Shown: piece after piece, positions 46,330 through 52,596 of the stretch | How positions within the stretch are numbered: position 1 is the first letter of the stretch | Layout of the letters: each line of letters opens with the position of its first letter | From: Bacillota bacterium | GTDB lineage: Bacteria > Bacillota > Limnochordia > Darwinibacteriales > DTU012 | Length of the DNA: 64,000 bases | Assembly (NCBI GenBank): GCA_012520795.1 | Contig: JAAYNP010000047.1 | Location: 42,613 to 106,612 of the forward strand | Reading direction: 5' to 3' | The notes under the pieces: model-generated | What the model was told of the DNA's origin: nothing | Seen by the model: the letters and a program-made list of their open reading frames with translations, nothing else | The model's database searches: none | Position numbers and translations under genes: made by a program

Positions 46330-46620
46330 TCAAGCCCGGGCCTGCTCCTTGTTGAGCTTGTCGGCGAGATCGTGGACCAGGTTGGCGCCTCTGGAGATGA
46401 TGATGCCGGTGAGGAGGTAGTCGACCGCGGCGTATTTCACCGGGATATCCAGGGTGTTGAAGATACCAACGCAGGTCAGCCAGGACAAAATAATGCCGAC
46501 AACTCCGGCGATGGTGGGAATGTAGGCTTTTTCCAGATTGGGCACAAGGGTTTTGATGAAGTTGGTAATAATTTCCGACAGCATTGATAAAGCCAGGACC
46601 TTTTGAAGCAAGAATTCGAT
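46330..46620 (-). CDS. Small uncharacterised membrane protein, apparent ATC start
   Basis: I do not recognise this product. It has two hydrophobic segments (about YIPTIAGVVGIILSWLTCVGI and YAAVDYLLTGIIISRGANLV) and a charged C terminus (HDLADKLNKEQARA), which gives it a holin-like look. A strong AAGGAGGGG at 46627-46635 lies eight bases from an in-frame ATC at 46620 and gives 96 residues. No ATG, GTG or TTG is near it; the first TTG is 17 bases from the GGAGG and an ATG at 46584 is farther. The gene is convergent with aspS and divergent from 6S RNA. Confidence 0.6.
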   Translation of the reverse strand: MEFLLQKVLALSMLSEIITNFIKTLVPNLEKAYIPTIAGVVGIILSWLTCVGIFNTLDIPVKYAAVDYLLTGIIISRGANLVHDLADKLNKEQARA

Positions 46621-46742
46621 GGGAATCCCCTCCTTATGATGGTTTCTGATTAATGTGTATGAGCCCGGACGGGTATTTAGTACACATGCCGTCTGGATGA
46701 AAACAGCAACTGAAGAAGGTTGCATCGGATGCGGATTTGTGT

Positions 46743-46751
46743 TAATATAAG
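46743..46751 (+). promoter_or_regulatory. Promoter -10 region of 6S RNA
   Basis: TAATAT (46743-46748) has TTGCAT 17 bases upstream (46720-46725); TATAAG at 46746-46751 is an alternative -10. Either would start transcription at about 46755-46760. Confidence 0.55.
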
Positions 46752-46756
46752 ATTAA

Positions 46757-46950
46757 CTCAGGAACCCTGCTGTGTTCGGGATGAAACTGGCCTCGTTATT
46801 GAGCCAACACCAATACGAAGGGAATTCGGACTCTAATAGTGGATTGTAGGCCTTCAAGCCAAGGAAACAAGAAGCTATTAGGAGAATACCCACCTGCTGA
46901 GAGCAGGTTCATTCAGGTCAGTTCAACGGCATGGTGGGGAGAGATGTGAC
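46757..46950 (+). ncRNA. ssrS: 6S RNA
   Basis: The gene lies between aspS and tcdA, exactly where Bacillus subtilis has its 6S-1 RNA. The 5' strand CCCTGCTGTG (46765-46774) can pair over ten bases with CATGGTGGGG (46930-46939), closing the long rod typical of 6S RNA, and the flanking words GTGTTCG and ACGGCAT recall conserved positions of the family. Within it CTCTAATAG/CTATTAGGAG and CCTT/AAGG build the terminal stem, and ACCTGCTGAGAGCAGGT (46892-46908) is a hairpin in the 3' side of the central bubble. 6S RNA mimics an open promoter and binds sigma-A RNA polymerase in stationary phase. Confidence 0.85.
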
Positions 46951-46977
46951 AAACCTCCTAGCATCTAGGAGGTTTTT
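46951..46977 (+). terminator. Terminator of 6S RNA
   Basis: AAACCTCCTAG and CTAGGAGGTTT pair over 11 bases with a 3-base loop, running into TTTTT. It ends 27 bases before tcdA. Confidence 0.92.
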
Positions 46978-47003
46978 CTGATTAAGAGCAAAGGAGCGGT
47001 ACA

Positions 47004-47705
47004 GTGGAACGGTTTATACGCACAGAGTGGCTGATCGGCCGGGACAAGCTCTGCAAACTGCAGCAGGCGGCAGTCGCTGTCTTCGGGCTTGGAGGAGTTG
47101 GGGCCGCCGCTGTTGAAGGGTTAGCCAGGACAGGGATCGGGACGCTGATTCTAGTGGACCACGACAAGGTAAGCCTCTCCAACCTTAACCGGCAGCTGAT
47201 TGCCTTGGAATCGACTGTCGGCTGCCTGAAAGTGGAGGTGGCGGCGGAACGGGTTCGGGATATCAATCCGGACTGCAATGTGATCACCTATCCGGTTTTT
47301 TATCAAAAGCAGCATGAAGCGGCGATATTTGCCCACAAACCCGATTATGTGGTGGACGCCATTGATTCCGTGGCGGCCAAACTTGATTTGATCGAAGGGT
47401 GTTACCGGGCGCAGATTCCCATTGTGTCCGCAATGGGCGCTGGGAACAGGCTCGATCCTACCAGGTTTCAAGTGGCGGATATCAGCAAAACCCACACCTG
47501 CCCGCTGGCCAAGGTGATCCGGGCTGAACTCAGGAAAAGAGGTATCGAGACGGGAATCAAGACGGTGTTTTCCGATGAGCCGGCCCTGAAAGTGCACAAA
47601 AGCGAGGACGGCAGGAACCCGCCTGGTTCAATTGCCTTTGTACCGCCTGCTGCCGGGTATGTGCTGGCCAGTGTGGTAGTGAGGGATTTACTCAAGCACA
47701 AGTGA
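47004..47705 (+). CDS. tcdA: tRNA threonylcarbamoyladenosine dehydratase TcdA
   Basis: TcdA uses ATP to convert t6A in tRNA to its cyclic form ct6A. The 233-residue product is an E1-like enzyme with FGLGGVGAAAVEGLAR as nucleotide loop, DHDKVSLSNLNRQ and DAIDSVAAKLDLI. It is the orthologue of Bacillus YrvM and sits in the same place after 6S RNA. Start is GTG with AAGGAG. Together with mtaB, the window holds two tailoring enzymes of position-37 t6A. Confidence 0.92.
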   Translation: MERFIRTEWLIGRDKLCKLQQAAVAVFGLGGVGAAAVEGLARTGIGTLILVDHDKVSLSNLNRQLIALESTVGCLKVEVAAERVRDINPDCNVITYPVFYQKQHEAAIFAHKPDYVVDAIDSVAAKLDLIEGCYRAQIPIVSAMGAGNRLDPTRFQVADISKTHTCPLAKVIRAELRKRGIETGIKTVFSDEPALKVHKSEDGRNPPGSIAFVPPAAGYVLASVVVRDLLKHK

Positions 47706-47721
47706 TAATGAGGTGAGCAAG

Positions 47722-49035
47722 GTGGACCTATTCAGCAGGGCGTATTTGGATCGGACAGAAAAACCGCTGCCGCTGAGGATGCGGCCGGCCAGCCTTGATC
47801 AGTTTGTCGGCCAGGAACACATTCTCGGCCCGGGCAAGCTTTTGCGCCGGGCAATCGAGACGGATCAGGCCGGTTCGCTGATTCTCTACGGACCGCCGGG
47901 GAGCGGCAAGACGACGCTGGCCTATGTCATCTCCCAGGTGACCAAAGCCCACTACATCCAGGTCAGCGCCACTGACACTGGTGTGGGGGAACTGAAAAAG
48001 ATCATCAGTGAGGCCAGGGACAGGCTCAAGTTTCAAAGGCAGAAAACAATTCTGTTTATTGATGAAATCCAGCGCCTTAACAAAGGCCAGCAGGATGTGC
48101 TGCTGCCGGCCATGGAAAATGGAGACATCTGCCTGATCGCCGCCACAACCGAAAATCCGTATTTTGAAGTCAATGCTGCTCTGCTCAGCCGTGCCCGGAT
48201 CTTTCAGCTCAAGCCCCTCACCAAAGAGGATCTGGCAAAGATCGTGGAACAGGCGGGGAAATCCTCACAGGGGCTGGTAGATTACCCTCACCAGCTTACT
48301 CCGGAAGCCCTGGATCACCTGCTGGAAACGGCCAACGGCGATGCCCGGGTGGCGCTTAATGCCCTGGAGCTGGCGGTAATGACTACCGCTCCAAACCAGG
48401 AAGGGATCCGGGTGGTTGATCTGGCGATCATGGAGGATGCAGTCCAGACGCAAAGAGTCAACTACGATAAGTCCGGCGATTCGCACTATGACGTGGTTTC
48501 TGCTTTCATCAAATCGATGCGCGGCAGTGATCCCGATGCAGCCCTGTACTGGTTTGCCCGGATGCTGTATGCCCAGGAAGACCCCCGCTTTATTGTGCGG
48601 CGGCTGATTGTCCATGCTTCCGAAGATGTGGGCATGGCCGATCCCACGGCAATGCTGGTTGCCCATGCCGCAGCCAATGCCCTGGAGTGGGTGGGCATGC
48701 CGGAAGCGCGCATACCAATTGCCCAGGCCATTATCCATATTGCCTGCGCGCCAAAGAGCAATTCCGTTGTGAAGGCGATCAACGGAGCGCTGGTGGTGGC
48801 TGAAACCACAGCCCATGAACCGGTGCCCCCTCATCTGCGGGACGCAAGTTACGCCGGGGCCAAAGGATTGGGCCTCGGTGTTGATTACAAATACCCCCAT
48901 GCCTATCCGCACCACTATGTCAAGCAGCAGTATGTCCCTGACAACATTGCCGGCAAGAAGTTTTACCATCCCACCGATCAAGGCCGGGAAAAAGCAGTCA
49001 AGGAAAGGCTGGATTTTTTGGAAACATTGGATTGA
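47722..49035 (+). CDS. rarA: Replication-associated recombination protein A (RarA/MgsA)
   Basis: RarA is an AAA+ ATPase that acts at stalled replication forks. The 437-residue product has GPPGSGKTTLA at 57-67, FIDEIQRLNKGQQD and the C-terminal helical domains with VGMPEARIPIAQAI and the conserved PHHYVKQQYVPD. GTG at 47722 is chosen because GAGGTGA lies five bases upstream; the GTG at 47713 is part of that Shine-Dalgarno. It follows tcdA as in Bacillus. Confidence 0.95.
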   Translation: MDLFSRAYLDRTEKPLPLRMRPASLDQFVGQEHILGPGKLLRRAIETDQAGSLILYGPPGSGKTTLAYVISQVTKAHYIQVSATDTGVGELKKIISEARDRLKFQRQKTILFIDEIQRLNKGQQDVLLPAMENGDICLIAATTENPYFEVNAALLSRARIFQLKPLTKEDLAKIVEQAGKSSQGLVDYPHQLTPEALDHLLETANGDARVALNALELAVMTTAPNQEGIRVVDLAIMEDAVQTQRVNYDKSGDSHYDVVSAFIKSMRGSDPDAALYWFARMLYAQEDPRFIVRRLIVHASEDVGMADPTAMLVAHAAANALEWVGMPEARIPIAQAIIHIACAPKSNSVVKAINGALVVAETTAHEPVPPHLRDASYAGAKGLGLGVDYKYPHAYPHHYVKQQYVPDNIAGKKFYHPTDQGREKAVKERLDFLETLD

Positions 49036-49061
49036 CAGCACCAGGCAATCTATGCTATTAT
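49032..49061 (+). promoter_or_regulatory. Promoter of the Rrf2-iscS-iscU operon
   Basis: A perfect TTGACA (49032-49037), 18 bases, TATTAT (49056-49061). It lies directly after rarA. Confidence 0.78.
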
Positions 49062-49069
49062 AACTTCGT

Positions 49070-49090
49070 ACCAATTCCGAGGAACTTGGT
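49070..49090 (+). promoter_or_regulatory. Candidate operator of the Rrf2 regulator
   Basis: ACCAATTCC and GGAACTTGGT form an inverted repeat with TTCCGAGGAA as its exact core (49075-49084). It covers the expected transcription start of the operon, a good place for an autorepressor of the IscR/CymR type. Confidence 0.45.
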
Positions 49091-49114
49091 CGGGATTGCA
49101 AGGAGGACAATTTA

Positions 49115-49555
49115 ATGCGGATATCGACCAGAGGAGAATACGGAGTCCGGGCCATGTTGGATTTGGCCCTCCACAGCAGTGACGAACCGGTGCCCTTAAG
49201 TGCAATTGCCGCCAGGCAGGATATCTCAGAGCATTATTTGGAACAATTAATTTCAGCATTGCGCAAAGCAGGTTTGGTAATCAGTTTCCGCGGCGCGCAG
49301 GGAGGTTATCAGCTGGCGAAACCCGCTGAGGAGATTACCATCGGCGATATCATCCGGACTTTGGAAGGGCCGATTGCACCCATGAAGTGTGTGGAAGACT
49401 CACATGCCGGCTGTACCCAAAGTGAGCGGTGCGCAACCCGGGTGCTGTGGCAAAAGCTGCAGGCAAGCATAGAAGAAGTTTTGGAGAACACGACTCTGGC
49501 ATGGCTAAAAGATAAAGCAAGAAAAATCCAAGCAACAGCTGCAAATCAGAGGTGA
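49115..49555 (+). CDS. Rrf2 family transcriptional regulator (IscR/CymR-like)
   Basis: The 146-residue product has the Rrf2 start [19 protein letters not shown], a winged helix with [20 protein letters not shown], and cysteines at 92, 100 and 106, near the positions that hold an iron-sulfur cluster in IscR. CymR of Bacillus lacks such cysteines, and the adjacent iscS-iscU argue for an iron-sulfur sensor that controls cluster assembly. Cluster binding is inferred. A palindrome in the leader fits autoregulation. Confidence 0.9.
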   Translation: MRISTRGEYGVRAMLDLALHSSDEPVPLSAIAARQDISEHYLEQLISALRKAGLVISFRGAQGGYQLAKPAEEITIGDIIRTLEGPIAPMKCVEDSHAGCTQSERCATRVLWQKLQASIEEVLENTTLAWLKDKARKIQATAANQR

Positions 49556-49562
49556 ATCATGG

Positions 49563-50720
49563 ATGAAAGTGGTCTATCTGGATCATGCCGCTACGACACC
49601 AGTGCGAGCAGAAGTTATTGAAGCGATGCTGCCGTATTTCAGGGACAAATTTGGCAATGCCTCCAGTGTTTACGGTTTCGGCCGGGAAGCCAGGAAAGCA
49701 TTGGATGATGCCCGCCAAAAGACAGCGGATATTCTCAACGCCGGTTTTAATGAAATCGTCTTTACCGGCGGCGGTTCGGAAGCAAACAACCTGGCGATCA
49801 AGGGAGCAGCCTGGGAGTACCGGCACAAGGGCGGGCACATCATTACCTCCGGCATTGAACACCATGCAGTGCTCCACCCCATGCAGCAGCTGGAAAAGGA
49901 AGGCTATGAGGTAACCTACCTTCCTGTGGATGATCAAGGGCTGATCAGTGTGGAGGAGTTTGCCAACGCTGTCCGGGAGGACACGATTCTTGTTTCGTTC
50001 ATGCATGCCAACAATGAAATCGGGGTGATCGAACCTATTGCCCAAATCGGCGCGATCACCAAAGAGCGGGGGATCCTGTTCCACACTGACGCAGTGCAGG
50101 CTGCGGGTATGTTGGACATAGATGTCAAAAAGCTGAACGTTGACATGCTGAGCCTCTCAGCCCACAAGTTTTACGGCCCGAAAGGGGTGGGCGCTTTATA
50201 TGTCCGCAAAGGTGTGCGTTTGGTACCGCTGATTCACGGCGGCAGCCATGAAAGCCGCCGCCGGGCCGGTACGGAAAATGTGGCCGGGATTGTCGGCCTG
50301 GCCAAAGCATTGGAACTGGCGGATGCCGAACGGGAAGCGGTGGTGCCAAAAATTCAGCGCCTGCGGGACCGGCTGATCGACGGGATTTTACAAATCCCCA
50401 ACACGCGCCTTAACGGCAGCAGGGAACAGAGGCTGCCGAACAATATCAATGTTTCGATTGAGTTCATCGAGGGCGAATCCCTGCTTTTGAACCTGGATTT
50501 GATGGGGATAGCCGCATCCAGCGGCTCGGCATGCACATCCGGCTCGCTGGATCCGTCTCATGTGCTGATGGCATTGGGGCTGACTCATGAAGTGGCCCAC
50601 GGATCACTGCGCCTGACTTTGGGCCGGGACAATACTGACGCTGAGATCGACTATGTGCTGGAGATCCTGCCGCCGATTGTACAGCGGCTCCGGGAGATGT
50701 CGCCATTGTATTCCAGCTAA
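49563..50720 (+). CDS. iscS: Cysteine desulfurase
   Basis: This PLP enzyme takes sulfur from cysteine for iron-sulfur clusters and tRNA thiolation. The 385-residue product starts [15 protein letters not shown], has the PLP lysine in [10 protein letters not shown] and the active cysteine in [16 protein letters not shown], with the extended loop of the IscS/NifS group. AGAGGTGA lies before the ATG, seven bases after the regulator. In Bacillus the same position is held by yrvO followed by mnmA; mnmA is not here. Confidence 0.95.
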   Translation: MKVVYLDHAATTPVRAEVIEAMLPYFRDKFGNASSVYGFGREARKALDDARQKTADILNAGFNEIVFTGGGSEANNLAIKGAAWEYRHKGGHIITSGIEHHAVLHPMQQLEKEGYEVTYLPVDDQGLISVEEFANAVREDTILVSFMHANNEIGVIEPIAQIGAITKERGILFHTDAVQAAGMLDIDVKKLNVDMLSLSAHKFYGPKGVGALYVRKGVRLVPLIHGGSHESRRRAGTENVAGIVGLAKALELADAEREAVVPKIQRLRDRLIDGILQIPNTRLNGSREQRLPNNINVSIEFIEGESLLLNLDLMGIAASSGSACTSGSLDPSHVLMALGLTHEVAHGSLRLTLGRDNTDAEIDYVLEILPPIVQRLREMSPLYSS

Positions 50721-50744
50721 ATTGGGGTGAAGGAGCAACCTGCT

Positions 50745-51119
50745 ATGTATTCAGAAAAGGTAATGGATCATTTTCAACATCCCCGCAATGTGGGAGAAAT
50801 CCAAGATGCCGACGGCATCGGCGTTGAAGGCAACGCCCGCTGCGGAGACATCATGAAGATTTGGATCAAGGTGGAAGGCGATCGCATCGTGGATGTCAAG
50901 TTCAAGACTTTCGGCTGCGCAGCGGCTGTCGCCACTTCGAGCATGATCACAGAACTGGTCAAGGGCAAGACGCTGGACGAGGCGGAAGAAATCACCAACA
51001 ATACGGTTGCCGAGGCTTTGGACGGCCTGCCGCCGATCAAGATGCACTGTTCAAACCTAGCGGCGGATGCCCTTAAGAATGCTATTGCCGATTACCGCAG
51101 CAAATTGCGGACTGTATAA
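50745..51119 (+). CDS. iscU: Iron-sulfur cluster scaffold protein (IscU/NifU N-terminal type)
   Basis: This scaffold accepts sulfur from IscS and builds clusters. The 124-residue product has the three conserved cysteine areas GNARCGDIM, FGCAAAVATSS and KMHCSNLAADAL, and no C-terminal NifU domain. The Asp after the first Cys is the usual IscU type. AAGGAG lies ten bases before the ATG. A strong terminator follows. Confidence 0.95.
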   Translation: MYSEKVMDHFQHPRNVGEIQDADGIGVEGNARCGDIMKIWIKVEGDRIVDVKFKTFGCAAAVATSSMITELVKGKTLDEAEEITNNTVAEALDGLPPIKMHCSNLAADALKNAIADYRSKLRTV

Positions 51120-51145
51120 ACAAATGTACACGGCTGTTGACACAT

Positions 51146-51185
51146 ATTACCGCTGACTGGATCCTGCAGGCAGCGGTAATTTTTT
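51146..51185 (+). terminator. Terminator of the Rrf2-iscS-iscU operon
   Basis: ATTACCGCTG (51146-51155) pairs perfectly with CAGCGGTAAT (51171-51180), followed by TTTTT. Confidence 0.92.
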
Positions 51186-51221
51186 CGGAAATGAGCATAA
51201 TAACTACCGAGGAGTGATCAT

Positions 51222-51425
51222 ATGGCAAACAGACCCGGTAGAAGTTGGCTCATTGCAGGAATCATGGGTGCGTTTGTAGGTATGTACATCATGAACAAGC
51301 TAGAGGGGACCCCCATGCAGCGGCGGATGCGCTTTACCCGCCGCAGATGGATGCGGAGCCTCAGCGACGGCCTTCAGACTGGCCGGAACATGGTCAGTGA
51401 TAAATTTGCTGCGTTGCGCCGTTAA
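51222..51425 (+). CDS. Small basic membrane protein
   Basis: The 67-residue product has one membrane segment (SWLIAGIMGAFVGMYIMNKL, about 9-28) and a strongly basic rest (RRRMRFTRRRWMRSL in part). It resembles the small YrzQ/YtxH-like proteins found near iscU in Firmicutes, with a glycine-rich membrane helix and a basic tail, but no function is known. It has a clear Shine-Dalgarno (GAGGAGTG) and is bracketed by two terminators, so it is a separate unit. Confidence 0.75.
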   Translation: MANRPGRSWLIAGIMGAFVGMYIMNKLEGTPMQRRMRFTRRRWMRSLSDGLQTGRNMVSDKFAALRR

Positions 51426-51426
51426 A

Positions 51427-51453
51427 GGGGCCGGCTAACCCGGCCTTTTTTTT
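51427..51453 (+). terminator. Terminator after the small membrane protein
   Basis: GGCCGG and CCGGCC pair around a 5-base loop, followed by eight T residues. Confidence 0.93.
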
Positions 51454-51495
51454 GTGAATCTACATAAATCGGCGGCCGCAATCAATACTAAAACC

Positions 51496-52515
51496 ATGGA
51501 TACAAGGAAATGGCTTCTGACCATACTTCTGTTCTTGATGCTTTTGTTCTTATACCGGGTGAGGGTAATCTTGAGCCCGTTTTTGTTTGCTGCCCTGATC
51601 GCCTATATGGCCTACCCACTGGTGCAGGCTTTTGAGCGGCGCCAGGTGCCCAGGCCTATAGCCATCATCCTGGTTTACCTGCTTTTTGGTGTAATTGTCG
51701 GGGCTGCGGTTTCCTTTCTCATCCCGCAGCTGGCCAAAGAAGTGGATGAACTGCTCAAGACTATCCCCGGCCAGACGGAAAAGCTTACCGACGGCTTCAA
51801 CCTCTGGCGCAGCCTCGACCGGGTTTCAGTGCCCGAGGTGTTCCAGGCCGGCGTCGATCATCTGGTCAACAGGATTAAACAGCTTTTGGAAGGAATGGCG
51901 CAGCGGATCGCCGGGATCCTGATGGCCATGGTGTCCCAGATTGTCAGCCTCCTTATTGCGCCGTTCTTGGCCTTCTACCTGCTGCGGGATCTGGAACCAA
52001 TCAAACGGCGCAGCGTCATGCTGATTCCCAAGCAGTACCGGCTTTCCGTATATAAACTCGGCAAAGAAGTGAACCAGGTACTCAACGGGTTCATCCACGG
52101 CCAGCTGGTGAACGCTCTGCTGGTAGGTTCCCTGATTACCGTCGGCCTTGCCCTTTTGGGGGTCAAATACTCAGTCTTTATCGGCATTTTAGCGGGAGTA
52201 TTCAACATTATCCCCTATTTTGGGCCGATAATCGGTTTTGTCCCCGCCTCCCTCTTTGCTCGTGCCAAATCTCCACTTTCGGTTCTCTGGGTCCTGGCGC
52301 TCTTTATTGTGGTCAACCAGCTTGAGGCCAATGTCATTTCGCCCAAAATCATTGGTGAACGGGTGGGCCTGCACCCTTTGGCCGTGATTTTCGCCATTTT
52401 TGCCGGTGGTGAATTGATGGGGCTTACCGGAATGCTGATCGCCGTGCCTGCGGCGGCCATTTTCAGAATCGTGGTTGAGCACCTGCTGAAGCGTGGCGAT
52501 GGGCACAAGGCATAG
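51496..52515 (+). CDS. AI-2E family transporter (PerM/YrrI type)
   Basis: The 339-residue product has about eight membrane segments with the N-terminal FLYRVRVILSPFLFAALIAY, a central amphipathic region (about 85-150), and FNIIPYFGPIIGFVPA and VNQLEANVISPKIIG, the family signature. Members export autoinducer-2 or sodium, or have unknown substrates. ATG at 51496 fits the family start, but neither it nor the GTG at 51454 (next to the preceding T-run) has a Shine-Dalgarno. It precedes alaS as in Bacillus (yrrI). Confidence 0.88.
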   Translation: MDTRKWLLTILLFLMLLFLYRVRVILSPFLFAALIAYMAYPLVQAFERRQVPRPIAIILVYLLFGVIVGAAVSFLIPQLAKEVDELLKTIPGQTEKLTDGFNLWRSLDRVSVPEVFQAGVDHLVNRIKQLLEGMAQRIAGILMAMVSQIVSLLIAPFLAFYLLRDLEPIKRRSVMLIPKQYRLSVYKLGKEVNQVLNGFIHGQLVNALLVGSLITVGLALLGVKYSVFIGILAGVFNIIPYFGPIIGFVPASLFARAKSPLSVLWVLALFIVVNQLEANVISPKIIGERVGLHPLAVIFAIFAGGELMGLTGMLIAVPAAAIFRIVVEHLLKRGDGHKA

Positions 52516-52517
52516 TG

Positions 52518-52546
52518 TTGACAAGGTTTATGCCATTGGATAAGAT
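52518..52546 (+). promoter_or_regulatory. Vegetative promoter of alaS
   Basis: A perfect TTGACA (52518-52523), 17 bases, TAAGAT (52541-52546). The resulting leader is only about 40 bases, too short for a T-box. Confidence 0.82.
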
Positions 52547-52566
52547 AGGAATAGTGGAGAAAAGAA

Positions 52567-52596
52567 GGGGGGAAACCGCATTTAGATGCGGATATG
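52567..52596 (+). promoter_or_regulatory. alaS ribosome site with hairpin between Shine-Dalgarno and start
   Basis: GGGGGG (52567-52572) is followed by AAA, then a perfect CCGCAT-TTAG-ATGCGG hairpin (52576-52591), then AT and ATG (52594). The linear gap of 21 bases is too long; with the hairpin folded the unpaired gap is five bases. Confidence 0.65.

Noticed and set aside
46303..46587. Forward frame of 94 codons after aspS
   Set aside because: The reverse frame in the same place has a strong Shine-Dalgarno and two membrane segments; the forward frame is hydrophilic and lacks a ribosome site.
46757..46950. Riboswitch or tmRNA as alternative for the structured RNA
   Set aside because: No downstream control of tcdA is evident because a strong terminator closes the RNA, and gene order and closing stem fit 6S RNA better.
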